Source of the DNA: an uncultured Paracoccaceae bacterium
Lineage (GTDB): Bacteria > Pseudomonadota > Alphaproteobacteria > Rhodobacterales > Rhodobacteraceae
Length of the DNA stretch: 37,514 nt
Assembly: GCA_937983405.1 (NCBI GenBank)
Contig: CALJZN010000107.1
Coordinates: 1 to 37,514, forward strand
Direction: 5' to 3'
Part shown: positions 16,758 to 25,310 of the stretch, one piece after another
How the letters are laid out: every line of letters begins with the position of its first letter
Numbering within the stretch: position 1 is the first letter of the stretch
Notes under the pieces: model-generated
The model's database searches: none
The model's input: the letters and a program-made list of their open reading frames with translations, nothing else
What the model was told of the DNA's origin: nothing
Position numbers and translations under genes: made by a program

Positions 16758-18260
16758 TCAGTTCCGCGCGAAGGCGTCGGCAAAGCCGGCGCGGTGCACG
16801 GTGGCCAGGGCTGCGGCCAGCTCGGAGGGCGCGGCGAAGGGGCCCGCCGTGACAAGCTGGATCGCCCGGCCGCGCTGCCGGACGGTCGCGGCCTGCGCCG
16901 GAACGCCGGCCGCCCGCAGCCGCGTCACCGCCGCGGCGGCGTTGGCCGGCACGGCGAAGGCGCCGACCTGGATGATCCGGCCCGCGGCGGCGGGCGTCGG
17001 GGCCGGCGCGGCCGCGGCCGCCGGCGGCGGCGCGCCGCGGGTCGACAGCCCCGCCTCGGGCGCTGCCCTGCCGCCCGCGGCCGCGGCGGCGGTCGCCTCG
17101 GCCGTGGAGAGATGGGGATAGACGAGCTGCGGGAACAGCGCCGTCACGTCGCGGCCGGTGCGCCGGTCGATCAGCCGGCGCGGGACGGTCTGCGTCCAGA
17201 TCAGGCTCATCGCCGCCTCGCCGACTGCGGTGCCCTGGGCGCGGCGCGGGTTCAGCCGGTCGTCCTCCCAGGCCGCGCGATAGCCGGCAGGCATCGGCGG
17301 AACCAGCGCCCCCTGCCCGGATACCCCCGGGGGGGCCGCGGCCACGCCGGCCGCGACGGCGACATCGGCCTGCGGGCCGCAGCGCACCGGAAAGCCCGGC
17401 ACGGCCCGCACATAGGGCTGGCTTTCGGGGGGGAAGTTCGGGCAGGCCGTTGCCGCGGCCGGTGCGCCGGGACTGGCGGCGGCAGGACCGGCGGCGGCAG
17501 GACCGGCGGCGGGGGTCGCGGCCCGCGGCGCGAAGGCCGCGGGCCCCGCAGCTGGCGCGGGGACCGCCGCGGTGCGCAGCGGCTCGTCCGCCGCGCCAAC
17601 GCCGGGGGGCGGGGCGGGGATGACGCGCAGGACGCCGTCGGCCCCCGCGCCGCAGGCCACCGCATAGCCGCCGCCCGGCAGGACATAGCGCGGCGTCGCG
17701 GCGGTGACCCGCGGGCAGGAGGCATCGGCCGTCACGACCCGCGCGCGCAGCGCCGGCGCCGGCGCCGGGGCGGGTGGCGCGGGCACCGCGCTTGCCACCG
17801 GCGCCGGGGTATACTGCGCCGCCGCGGGACCGCCGGCGCGCGGCGCGGCGGGGGCCGAGATGCGCGGCGGCCGGGTGGTGGAGGCGATGGTGTCCATCGG
17901 CGCGCCCACCCGGTCGGGCCGCGGGCGCGCCGCAGGGGCGGGGGCAGGCACCGGGGCCGCCGCCGCGGGGACCGGTGCGGGGGCCGGGGCGGCGGCCGCG
18001 GGCGCCCCCTGCGCCAGCGAGGGGCGCTGGCCGCACAGCGGACGGCGGTCGTTGCCGACGCGCGGCACCCAGGTCACGCGACCGCCATAGCCTGCGCGGA
18101 TGAACACGCAGCCCCGGCTGTCCACATACTGCGCGGCGGTGTAGGACAGCGGCGGCTGTTCCGCAGGGGTCCAGGGATCGGACTGCGCCGGGGCCGCAGA
18201 CCCCGCCATGCCCACGGCCGCCGCCAGCAGACCCGCCGTCACCCACCCCGTCGCGTGCAT
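16758..18260 (-). CDS. Exported SPOR-domain protein with three Cys-pair modules
   Basis: A 500-residue secreted protein. A signal peptide is visible at 1-26 (hydrophobic WVTAGLLAAAVGMAGSA, cleavage near APAQS). Long Ala/Pro-rich linkers follow. Three short modules each hold two cysteines: C51/C76, C182/C203 and C273/C294, the last two sharing CP....(R)YV.x.PG..V.CG. A conserved block at about 325-385 (WEDDRLNPRRAQGT, QTVPRRLIDRRTGRDVT) precedes the C-terminal SPOR domain (427-498; RIIQVGAFAVPANA). SPOR domains bind denuded peptidoglycan at division sites, so a septal or cell-wall role is likely. I prefer the ATG at 18260 over an upstream GTG (18275) on ribosome-site grounds. Confidence 0.85.
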   Translation of the reverse strand: MHATGWVTAGLLAAAVGMAGSAAPAQSDPWTPAEQPPLSYTAAQYVDSRGCVFIRAGYGGRVTWVPRVGNDRRPLCGQRPSLAQGAPAAAAPAPAPVPAAAAPVPAPAPAARPRPDRVGAPMDTIASTTRPPRISAPAAPRAGGPAAAQYTPAPVASAVPAPPAPAPAPALRARVVTADASCPRVTAATPRYVLPGGGYAVACGAGADGVLRVIPAPPPGVGAADEPLRTAAVPAPAAGPAAFAPRAATPAAGPAAAGPAAASPGAPAAATACPNFPPESQPYVRAVPGFPVRCGPQADVAVAAGVAAAPPGVSGQGALVPPMPAGYRAAWEDDRLNPRRAQGTAVGEAAMSLIWTQTVPRRLIDRRTGRDVTALFPQLVYPHLSTAEATAAAAAGGRAAPEAGLSTRGAPPPAAAAAPAPTPAAAGRIIQVGAFAVPANAAAAVTRLRAAGVPAQAATVRQRGRAIQLVTAGPFAAPSELAAALATVHRAGFADAFARN

Positions 18261-18287
18261 CTCGGCCCCCCGCACCTTTCCGCCGAC

Positions 18288-18316
18288 AGCATGCCGAAGA
18301 GCGGGCTGCGAGTAAA
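18288..18316 (-). promoter_or_regulatory. Candidate promoter of the SPOR gene
   Basis: Minus strand TTTACT (18311-18316), 17 bases, CATGCT (18288-18293), in the 66-bp gap between upp and the SPOR gene. The start would fall near 18281. Moderate consensus match. Confidence 0.35.
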
Positions 18317-18326
18317 GGGCCTCCCT

Positions 18327-18959
18327 CTATTTTGTGCCGAACATGCGGTCGCCCGCATCCCCTAGTCCCGGCACGATATAGCCGTGGTCGTTCAGCCGGG
18401 CATCCAGCGCCGCCGTCACGATGGGGACGTCGGGATGGGCGGCGGCCATGCGGGCCACCCCCTCGGGCGCGGCAAGCAGGCAGAGGAAGCGGATCCGGTT
18501 CGCCCCGCGCTCCTTCAGAAGCTCCACCGCCCGGGCCGAGGAATTGCCCGTGGCCAGCATCGGGTCGAGCACGATGCACAGGCGGTCCTCGAGGTCGGCG
18601 GGCACCTTGCAGTAGTATTGCACCGGCTGCAGCGTCTCGGGGTCGCGGTAGAGCCCGATGAAGCCCACCCGCGCCGAGGGGATCAGTTCGAGCACCCCGT
18701 CGAGCAGCCCGTTGCCCGCCCGCAGGATCGAGACCAGGGCGAGCTTCTTGCCCGCAAGCACCGGGGCGTCCATCGCCTCGAGCGGGGTCTCGATGCTGCG
18801 CGTGGTCATCGGCAGCTCGCGGGTGATCTCGTAGGCCAGAAGCTGCGATATCTCGCGCAGAAGCTGGCGGAAGACGGCGGTGGGCGTCGCCTTGTCGCGC
18901 ATCAGCGTCAGCTTGTGCTGCACCAGCGGGTGGTGCACGACGGTCAGATGCCGGATCAT
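18327..18959 (-). CDS. upp: Uracil phosphoribosyltransferase
   Basis: Converts uracil and PRPP to UMP. At 210 residues it is the standard length. Family signatures are [49 protein letters not shown], the PRPP-binding loop [13 protein letters not shown] and the C-terminal uracil-binding [16 protein letters not shown]. The ATG overlaps the add stop by 4 bp. Last gene of the salvage operon: it captures the uracil released from (deoxy)uridine by the deoA-encoded phosphorylase. Confidence 0.96.
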   Translation of the reverse strand: MIRHLTVVHHPLVQHKLTLMRDKATPTAVFRQLLREISQLLAYEITRELPMTTRSIETPLEAMDAPVLAGKKLALVSILRAGNGLLDGVLELIPSARVGFIGLYRDPETLQPVQYYCKVPADLEDRLCIVLDPMLATGNSSARAVELLKERGANRIRFLCLLAAPEGVARMAAAHPDVPIVTAALDARLNDHGYIVPGLGDAGDRMFGTK

Positions 18960-19927
18960 CGGGCGGGCTCCAGGCGCTTGAGGATGCGGCCGCGCGTGGC
19001 CTCGTCGCAGAAGGCGGCGCGCGCGGCGGTGGCGTTGAGGCTGCGGAACACCGCCTCGTCCCAGCCGAACGCCTCGGCAAGCCGGTCGTATTCCAGGCCC
19101 AGGCGGGTGCGGAAGAAGGGCGGATCGTCGGTCGAGACGGTCACCTTCACGCCGCGGGCCATCAGCCGCTCGATGGGGTGACGGCGCAGGTCGGGGTAAA
19201 GCCCGAGCGCGACGTTCGAGCCCGGGCAGACCTCCAGCACCGTTCCGCGCTCGGCCAGGGCGTCCACAAGCGCCGGGTCCTCGATGGCGCGGACGCCGTG
19301 GCCGATGCGCGCGACGCCCAGCGCCAGGGCATCGCGGACCGAGGAAGGCCCGGCCCATTCCCCGGCATGGGCGGTCAGGTGCAGCCCGGCCTCGCGGGCG
19401 CAGTCGAAAGCCCAGGCGAAATCGCGCAGGGCCCCCTTCCGCTCGTCCCCGGCAATGCCGAAGCCGGTGACGAAGGCGCCCGCGCTCTCGGCCGCGCAGC
19501 GGGCGGCGGCCCGCGCCTTCTCGGGGCCGAGGTGGCGGATGCAGGTGACGATGCCGCGCATCTCGATCGCGGGCGCGAGCGCCGCCGCGGCCTCGGCCAT
19601 GGCCGCCGCGTAGTCGGCCCAGGCCGCCACGTCGCCGCCGCCGCAGAAGTCGGGCGACAGGAACGCCTCGGTGTAGATCGCGCCCTCGCCGGCGCTTTCC
19701 TGCAGCACCGCGCGGGTCAGCCGGGCATAGTCGGACGGCGAGGTCAGGACCGAGGTCGCGGCCTCGTAGACCCGCAGGAACCCGGCGAAGCCGTCGAAGC
19801 GGTAGCCGCCGTCGGGGCCGAAGATGCCCGCGATGTCCACCCCCTTCTCCCGCGCCAGGCCGCGGATGAAGGCGGGGGGCGCGGCGCCCTCGAGGTGCAG
19901 GTGAAGCTCGACCTTGGGCAGGGTCAC
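18956..19927 (-). CDS. add: Adenosine deaminase
   Basis: Hydrolyses adenosine and deoxyadenosine to inosine forms. The 323-residue TIM-barrel protein has the zinc ligands HLHLEG (8-13), [16 protein letters not shown] and the aspartates in STDDPPFF. The start is GTG at 19927, inside a GTGA overlap with the deoB stop (19924-19927). Adenine deaminases of the same superfamily are similar; the HAGE and STDDP context and the salvage operon favour adenosine. Confidence 0.93.
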   Translation of the reverse strand: MTLPKVELHLHLEGAAPPAFIRGLAREKGVDIAGIFGPDGGYRFDGFAGFLRVYEAATSVLTSPSDYARLTRAVLQESAGEGAIYTEAFLSPDFCGGGDVAAWADYAAAMAEAAAALAPAIEMRGIVTCIRHLGPEKARAAARCAAESAGAFVTGFGIAGDERKGALRDFAWAFDCAREAGLHLTAHAGEWAGPSSVRDALALGVARIGHGVRAIEDPALVDALAERGTVLEVCPGSNVALGLYPDLRRHPIERLMARGVKVTVSTDDPPFFRTRLGLEYDRLAEAFGWDEAVFRSLNATAARAAFCDEATRGRILKRLEPAR

Positions 19928-21105
19928 AGAAAGCTCCGTCCGGGGCCTTCGGGAGGAAGGCCGAGATGGGCGGCGACGCTGGCCCCGACATCGGCGAAGG
20001 CCACAAGGCCCACCGCCCGTGTCCCCACCCCGGCCCCCAGCACCGGCACCCGCTCGCGCGTGTGATCGCTGCCGCGGAAGGTGGGGTCGTTGCCGTGATC
20101 GGCGGTGACGAGCATCAGATCGCCCGGGCGCAGCGCGGCGAGCAGGCTGCCCGCCCAGCCGTCGAAGCGCTCGAGCGCGGCGGCATAGCCCATGGCGTCG
20201 CGGCGGTGGCCCCAGAGGCTGTCGAACTCGACGAAGTTGGCGAAGACGAGCGAGCCGTCCTCGGCACCCGCCGCCAGCGCCCGGCAGTGCGCGAACAGGG
20301 CGGCGTCGTCGGGGCCCGTCAGCAGCCGGCCGATGCCGCGATGGGCAAAGATGTCGCCGATCTTGCCCACCGCATAGGTCATCCGCCCCGCCGCCTGCGC
20401 CCGGTCAAGCAGCGTGGGCGCCGGCGGGGCGATGGCGAAGTCGCGGCGGTTGCCGGTGCGGACGAAGCCGGTCTCGGGGCTGCCCGTGAAGGGCCGCGCG
20501 ATGACGCGGCCCACCCGCCGGGCGTGGAGCGACGGCGCAAGGCCCGCGCACAGCTCGATCAGCCGCGTCAGGCCGAACGCCTCTTCATGGGCGGCGATCT
20601 GGAAGACGCTGTCGGCCGAGGTGTAGCAGATCGGCCAGCCCGTGCGCAGATGCTCGGCCCCCAGCTCTGCGATGATCGCCGTGCCCGAGGCGTGGCGGTT
20701 GCCGAGGATGCCCGCGGTGCCCGCGCGGGCGCAGACCTCGGCCACCAGCTCGGGCGGGAAGGCCGGGACGGTGGCGGGGAAAAAGGTCCACTCCCAGGGC
20801 ACGGGCACGCCCGCCAGCTCCCAATGCCCCGAGGGCGTGTCCTTGCCGCGCGACACCTCGGTCGCGGCGCCCCACAGGCCTGCGGGTGCGGCGCCGAGGC
20901 CCGGCGCCTCCGCCCCGCTGGCCAGCCGCAGCGCAGCGCCGAGGCCGAGGGCGTCGAGCACCGGCAGCCGCAGTGGCCGGCCCGCCGCGGCCCGGGCGGC
21001 AGCGATATGGGCCAGCGTGTTGGCGCCCGCGTCGCCGAAGGCGGCGGCGTCCGGCGCCCCGCCGACCCCGACCGAATCCATGACAAGGACGAAGGCGCGC
21101 GGCAT
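19924..21105 (-). CDS. deoB: Phosphopentomutase
   Basis: Interconverts ribose or deoxyribose 1- and 5-phosphates, feeding sugar from nucleoside phosphorolysis into central metabolism. The 393-residue alkaline-phosphatase-fold protein begins [21 protein letters not shown] (metal-binding Asp10), has the phospho-acceptor threonine at about 90 in [10 protein letters not shown], and ends with [19 protein letters not shown]. The ATG shares one base with the deoA stop (TGATG at 21103-21107), indicating tight coupling. Confidence 0.95.
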   Translation of the reverse strand: MPRAFVLVMDSVGVGGAPDAAAFGDAGANTLAHIAAARAAAGRPLRLPVLDALGLGAALRLASGAEAPGLGAAPAGLWGAATEVSRGKDTPSGHWELAGVPVPWEWTFFPATVPAFPPELVAEVCARAGTAGILGNRHASGTAIIAELGAEHLRTGWPICYTSADSVFQIAAHEEAFGLTRLIELCAGLAPSLHARRVGRVIARPFTGSPETGFVRTGNRRDFAIAPPAPTLLDRAQAAGRMTYAVGKIGDIFAHRGIGRLLTGPDDAALFAHCRALAAGAEDGSLVFANFVEFDSLWGHRRDAMGYAAALERFDGWAGSLLAALRPGDLMLVTADHGNDPTFRGSDHTRERVPVLGAGVGTRAVGLVAFADVGASVAAHLGLPPEGPGRSFL

Positions 21106-22415
21106 CAGCCGATCCGCTTGAGGATCAGCGGCGGGTCGTCCGGCTCGCTCGGCCCCACCGTGAACGCGGCACGCACCGCCGCCTCGGCCGCATCGGCCGC
21201 GGCCTCCGAGGGGGCGTGGATCAGCGCGAGCGGCAGGTCGGGCGAAACCTCCTCGCCGATGCCCGCAATCTCGGACAGGCCGACCGAGGGGTTGACGCGG
21301 TCCGACTGCACCCGCCGCCCGCCGCCCAGCCCCACCACTGCCATGCCCAGGGCGAAGCCGTCGATGGCGGTGACGAAACCGGCCCCGGCCGCGCCCACCT
21401 CGCGCACCACGGGGGCCGAGGGCAGCCGGTCGGGCCAGCGCTCGACGAAATCGGCGGGCCCGCCCTGGGCCGCCACCATCCGCCCGAAGACCTCGGCCGC
21501 CCGGCCCGAGCGCAGCGCCTCCTCGATCCGCGCCTCGCCCTGCGCCGCGTCGGCCACGAGCCCGCCCAGCGCCAGCGCCTCGCCGCCCAGCGCCACGGTC
21601 ACGTCCCACAGCGCGTGGTTCACCGAGGTGCCCGTCAGCGTCTCCATCACCTCGATGACCTCGAGCGCGTTGCCCGCGGCGGTGGCGAGCGGCTGGCTCA
21701 TGTCGGTGATCAGCGCCCGCGTCATGCAGCCGGCGCCCTGCGCGGTGGACACCAGCGCGCGGGCCAGCGCCTCGGCCTCGGCCGGCGTCTTCATGAAGGC
21801 GCCCGAGCCGCATTTGACATCGAGCACCAGCGCCTCGAGCCCCGCGGCGAGCTTCTTCGACAGGATCGAGGCGGTGATGAGGTCGATCGATTCGACCGTC
21901 GATGTCACGTCGCGGATGGCGTAGAGGCGGCGGTCGGCCGGTGCCACCCGGTCGCCGGCGGCGACGATGGCGCAGCCGGTCGCGGCGACCACGGCGCGGA
22001 ACTCGTCGGGGGGCAGCTCGGTGCGGTAGCCGGGGATCGCCTCGAGCTTGTCGAGCGTGCCCCCGGTGTGGCCCAGCCCGCGGCCCGAGACCATGGGCAC
22101 ATAGCCCCCGCAGGCCGCCAGCGCGGGCGCCAGCAGCAGCGACACGCAGTCGCCGACCCCGCCGGTCGAATGCTTGTCGATGACCGGGCCGGGCAGATCC
22201 CAGTCCATCGTCTCGCCCGAATCGCGCATCGCCCGGGTCAGCGCGACGCGGCCCTTCTCGTCGAGGCCCCGGCACAGCACCGCCATGGCGAAGGCCGCGG
22301 CCTGGGCGTCGTTCACCGTGCCGTCGGCCAGCCCGCGGGCGAACCAGCGGAAGTCCTCGTCGCCGAGCGCCTTGCGGTCGCGCACGGCGGCGATGATGCG
22401 GCGCGCATCGGTCAT
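21105..22415 (-). CDS. deoA: Thymidine phosphorylase
   Basis: Phosphorolyses thymidine and deoxyuridine to base plus deoxyribose 1-phosphate, the substrate of DeoB. The 436 residues match the family length. Signatures are the phosphate-binding KHSTGGVGD (81-89), [33 protein letters not shown] and [13 protein letters not shown]. The ATG overlaps the cdd stop by 4 bp (22412-22415). Confidence 0.96.
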   Translation of the reverse strand: MTDARRIIAAVRDRKALGDEDFRWFARGLADGTVNDAQAAAFAMAVLCRGLDEKGRVALTRAMRDSGETMDWDLPGPVIDKHSTGGVGDCVSLLLAPALAACGGYVPMVSGRGLGHTGGTLDKLEAIPGYRTELPPDEFRAVVAATGCAIVAAGDRVAPADRRLYAIRDVTSTVESIDLITASILSKKLAAGLEALVLDVKCGSGAFMKTPAEAEALARALVSTAQGAGCMTRALITDMSQPLATAAGNALEVIEVMETLTGTSVNHALWDVTVALGGEALALGGLVADAAQGEARIEEALRSGRAAEVFGRMVAAQGGPADFVERWPDRLPSAPVVREVGAAGAGFVTAIDGFALGMAVVGLGGGRRVQSDRVNPSVGLSEIAGIGEEVSPDLPLALIHAPSEAAADAAEAAVRAAFTVGPSEPDDPPLILKRIG

Positions 22416-22828
22416 GCCCCCGCCCCCGCAAGATGGGCCGCGGCGAACGCCCCGGGCAGCAGCGCCCCGACCGTGGTCACCTGCCGCGCACCCGAGGTGG
22501 TGCACAGCGTCACCGGCACGTCGGGTGCGGCGAACTCGGCCAGCTTCTGCCGGCAGCCGCCGCAGGGCGGCACCGGCTCGGGGCTGTCGGCGATCACCAG
22601 GACTTCGGCGATCGCGGTCTCGCCCGCGGCGACCATGGCGGCGATGGCCCCGGCCTCGGCGCACAGCCCCTCGGGGTAGGCGACGTTCTCGACATTGCAG
22701 CCGGCATGCACGGCGCCCGAGGCCGAGCGGATCGCGGCCCCTACCCTGAAGCGCGAGTAGGGTGCATAGGCGCGGGTCCGCACGGCCGTGGCGATGGCCA
22801 GCAGCGACGACGGGTCCTGCGCGGTCAA
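22412..22828 (-). CDS. cdd: Cytidine deaminase
   Basis: Deaminates cytidine and deoxycytidine. The 138-residue tetrameric-type enzyme has the catalytic CAE (56-58) in [17 protein letters not shown] and the other zinc cysteines at 89 and 92 (PCGGCRQ). No ATG or GTG lies between the family start and the repeat array upstream. The TTG at 22828 ([10 protein letters not shown]) places YAPYSRF at residues 21-27, as in homologues, so TTG is the likely start. It is fused to a TGA of a short upstream frame (TTGA), which could allow reinitiation. First gene of the cdd-deoA-deoB-add-upp operon. Confidence 0.88.
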   Translation of the reverse strand: MTAQDPSSLLAIATAVRTRAYAPYSRFRVGAAIRSASGAVHAGCNVENVAYPEGLCAEAGAIAAMVAAGETAIAEVLVIADSPEPVPPCGGCRQKLAEFAAPDVPVTLCTTSGARQVTTVGALLPGAFAAAHLAGAGA

Positions 22829-22868
22829 CGCGTCGGTCCCGGTCGGGTGTGAACGCAGGCGATGGCGG

Positions 22869-22921
22869 TCATGGTCGTCCCCCCTCGCGCCCCCGCAGCG
22901 CCGGCGCCGCCCTCGCCCCGG
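22869..22921 (-). pseudogene. Likely relic of an EamA-transporter gene 3' end
   Basis: Bases 22881-22921 match 14587-14627, the 3' end of the intact EamA gene, at 38 of 41 positions, including 22 identical bases in a row. Read on the minus strand both give ...LRGREG. In the same frame, the adjoining repeat array reads PVWAGAGL near 23034, resembling AVWAGMAL of the intact protein. No full transporter frame remains. Relic status is inferred; convergent C/G-rich composition is the alternative. Confidence 0.4.
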
Positions 22922-23049
22922 TGCAGACCGGCCCCGGCGCAGACCGGCCCCGGCGCAGACCGGCCCCGGCGCAGACCGGCCCCGGCGCAGACCGGCCCCG
23001 GCGCAGACCGGCACCCGCCCAGACCGGCACCCGCCCAGACCGGCCGCGG
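22922..23049. repeat. 16-bp direct tandem array, eight copies
   Basis: Eight head-to-tail 16-bp units, five of them identical or nearly so (core CGCAGACCGGCCCCGG), then three that drift (CGCAGACCGGCACCCG and CCC variants). There are no spacers, so it is not CRISPR. Each unit contains the dyad CCGG-CC-CCGG. Since 16 is not a multiple of 3, expansion shifts any reading frame. It lies 94-221 bp upstream of the cdd start. Confidence 0.9.
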
Positions 23050-23383
23050 CCCGCAGCGCTTGGCCCCCCGGGCCCGAGCGGCGGTGACGGCACGGAGCAT
23101 CGGCCAGCGAGTGGTGCTTGATCCCGGCGCGGATTTCAACCCCCCCCGGATGAACGCTCGGCCGGTTCGGGCCGGCGGGCTTGCCCGGGTTGCGCCGCGC
23201 GGCTGCCCTCGGCCGAAGCGGGGTCTCCGGTCGTCCGGCCCCCCATCCGTCCGTGCCCCCGTCCGCGCCATGGTCGAGGGTCTCCGCGCCGCGGCCCTAT
23301 TCGGCGACCTTGCCGGACCGTTCCGGCGGGTCGGGCGTCCACGCCCCTCGCCCCGATGGAAAGACGGCGGCGGATGAAGACGG
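23050..23383. other. Intergenic stretch between the tandem array and tRNA-Glu
   Basis: 334 bases without a convincing gene. Open frames here have no ribosome site and biased Arg/Pro/Gly composition. It includes an eight-C run near 23138. No promoter for cdd stands out, so the operon promoter may lie within the array or remain unrecognised. Confidence 0.5.
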
Positions 23384-23458
23384 TGGCAGCCCGTAGGGGA
23401 GTCGAACCCCTCTTCCCAGGTTGAAAACCTGGTGTCCTAACCGATAGACGAACGGGCC
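23384..23458 (-). tRNA. tRNA-Glu (anticodon TTC)
   Basis: A complete 75-nt tRNA on the minus strand. The 5' acceptor GGCCCGT pairs with ACGGGCT, then G73 and an encoded CCA. The D arm has GGTTAGGACACC, the anticodon stem CCAGG/CCTGG encloses the TTC anticodon (GTTTTCAAC), and the T arm has GGGGTTCGACTCCCC. The first acceptor pair is G-T, as usual for alphaproteobacterial tRNA-Glu. Confidence 0.97.
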
Positions 23459-23475
23459 AAGCCTGCGTGCGGCGG

Positions 23476-23504
23476 TGTTTAGGCAAAGGCGGGGTAACTC
23501 GCAA
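23476..23504 (-). promoter_or_regulatory. Promoter of tRNA-Glu
   Basis: Minus strand TTGCGA (23499-23504), 17 bases, TAAACA (23476-23481). The predicted start near 23469 gives an 11-base leader before the tRNA 5' end, as expected for a tRNA promoter. Confidence 0.55.
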
Positions 23505-23552
23505 GGGGGATTCTGCGCCTCTCCGGCCGCGCCCCCCGTCGCCGCCCTTGCC

Positions 23553-25310
23553 CTAGCAGAGGGCAGGAGCCGCGTCATCCAGGCGCAGTTCGGCGCGCCG
23601 CCGTCCGCCGAAGCACGAGATCTCGAGACGACCCGCCAGATGGAACCGCGCGCCATCGTGGGCCGACAGCGCGGGGCCGAGCGGGCCGTCGAAGGCGCCG
23701 AAGGCGATGGCGTCGAGCCGCGCGCCCTCGCCGAAGGTCAGCCGCAGATGGGTCTCGCCGATGCGCCGGAGGTGGCGGATCGGCTGGTCGGCGAAGGCAA
23801 ACCGCGGGGCGGGGGCGGCGGCGCCGAAGGGGCCCGCGGCCTCCAGCGCCTCGGCCAGCTCGGCCGTCGCGGCGTCCGGGGCCAGCAGACCGTCCAGCCG
23901 CAGGTCGGCCGCGCGCCCCGCGCCCGCGCCTTGCCGCGCGAGCAGTTCGGCCAGCCGGTCCATCGCGGCGCCAAGCCCCGCGCGCGTCACCGTCAGGCCG
24001 GCCGCCATGGGGTGCCCGCCGCCGCGGAGGATGAGCCCCTCGGCCGCCACCCGCTGCACCGCCGCCCCGAGATCGACGCCCGGCACCGAGCGGCCCGAGC
24101 CCTTGCCTTCGTCCCCGGTCATCCCGATCACCACCGCGGGCCGTCCCGTGGCCTGCATCAGCCGGGCCGCGACGATGCCGACGACGCCGGGGTGCCATCC
24201 CTCGCCGGCGGCCCAGACGAGCGGGCCGTCGAGACCGCGCGCCTCGGCCTGCGCCAGGGCGGCGTCGCGCACCGCGGCCTCGATCCCGCGCCGCGCCTCG
24301 TTCAGCGCGTCGAGCTGCCGGGCGAGCGCCTCGGCCTCGGCCGGATCGCGGGTGGACAGAAGGCGCGCCCCGAGGTCGGCCTGCCCGATCCGCCCGCCGG
24401 CGTTCACCCGCGGGCCCAGCAGGAAACCCAGCGCATGGCTCGTGGGCGGGCCGTCCAGCCGCGCGACATCGGCCAGCGCCGCAAGCCCGGGGCGCCGGCG
24501 CTGCGCCATCACCTTCAGCCCCTGCCGCACCAGCGCCCGGTTGACGCCCACCAGCGGCGCCACATCGGCCACGGTGGCCAGCGCCACGAGGTCGAGCTCG
24601 GCCAGCAGATCGGGGCCGGCAAGGCCCGCGGCGCGCAGCTGGCGGTTGGCCTCGACCAGCACCAGAAAGACCACGGCGGCGGCGCAGAGATGGGACAGGC
24701 TGCGGTCCTCGTCCTGGCGGTTGGGGTTGACCACGGCCAGCGCCGGCGGCAGCGTCTCGCCCGCCAGATGGTGGTCGAGCACCACGACATCGGCCCCTGC
24801 CGCCGCCGCCAGCGCCGCATGCCCGAGCGTGCCGCAATCGACGCAGACGATAAGCTCGTGGGCGCGCGCCAGCCCGGCCATGGCGGCCGGGTTGGGGCCA
24901 TAGCCCTCGTCGATCCGGTCGGGAACATACAGCGTGGCCTGCCGGCCCAGCGCGCCCAGCCAGCCCATGAGCAGCGCGGCCGAGGCGGCGCCGTCCACGT
25001 CGTAGTCGGCGAAGACGGCGATGCGCTCGCCGCGGCGCGCCGCCTGAACCAGCCGGGCCGCCGCGCGCCCGGCATCCTTCAGGCTGCGCGGGTCGGGCAG
25101 CATGTCGCGCAGCGACGGGGCGAGGAAGGCCGCCGCCGCCTCGGGCGGCACCCCGCGGCCGGCAAGAACCCGGGCGAGCGGCGGCACAAGCCCCGCGCCC
25201 TGCGCCAGCGCCTCGGCCAGCCGCTCCTCGTCCGGGGTGGGGCCGATCCAGCGGCGCCCGGTCAGCGAGGCCTCGACGCCGAGGAAGGCGCGCGCGGCGC
25301 CCGGCGTCAT
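23553..25310 (-). CDS. recJ: Single-stranded-DNA-specific exonuclease RecJ
   Basis: A 5'-3' single-strand exonuclease of recombination and mismatch repair. The 585-residue protein has the DHH-domain motifs ADYDVDG (101-107), CVDCGT (156-161) and DHH (179-181), then the DHHA1 motif RGGGHPMAAG (about 429-438) and a C-terminal OB-type region. The ATG at 25310 overlaps the glpX stop by 4 bp, so the two are translationally coupled. Confidence 0.95.
   Translation of the reverse strand: MTPGAARAFLGVEASLTGRRWIGPTPDEERLAEALAQGAGLVPPLARVLAGRGVPPEAAAAFLAPSLRDMLPDPRSLKDAGRAAARLVQAARRGERIAVFADYDVDGAASAALLMGWLGALGRQATLYVPDRIDEGYGPNPAAMAGLARAHELIVCVDCGTLGHAALAAAAGADVVVLDHHLAGETLPPALAVVNPNRQDEDRSLSHLCAAAVVFLVLVEANRQLRAAGLAGPDLLAELDLVALATVADVAPLVGVNRALVRQGLKVMAQRRRPGLAALADVARLDGPPTSHALGFLLGPRVNAGGRIGQADLGARLLSTRDPAEAEALARQLDALNEARRGIEAAVRDAALAQAEARGLDGPLVWAAGEGWHPGVVGIVAARLMQATGRPAVVIGMTGDEGKGSGRSVPGVDLGAAVQRVAAEGLILRGGGHPMAAGLTVTRAGLGAAMDRLAELLARQGAGAGRAADLRLDGLLAPDAATAELAEALEAAGPFGAAAPAPRFAFADQPIRHLRRIGETHLRLTFGEGARLDAIAFGAFDGPLGPALSAHDGARFHLAGRLEISCFGGRRRAELRLDDAAPALC

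Noticed and set aside
22922-23049. CRISPR array
   Set aside because: The repeats are 16 bp, directly adjacent with no spacers, and there are no cas genes.
22825-23271. A repeat-containing protein gene reading through the 16-bp array
   Set aside because: All three frames are open only because of composition. There is no ribosome site and no family resemblance except the short EamA-like end, better read as a relic.
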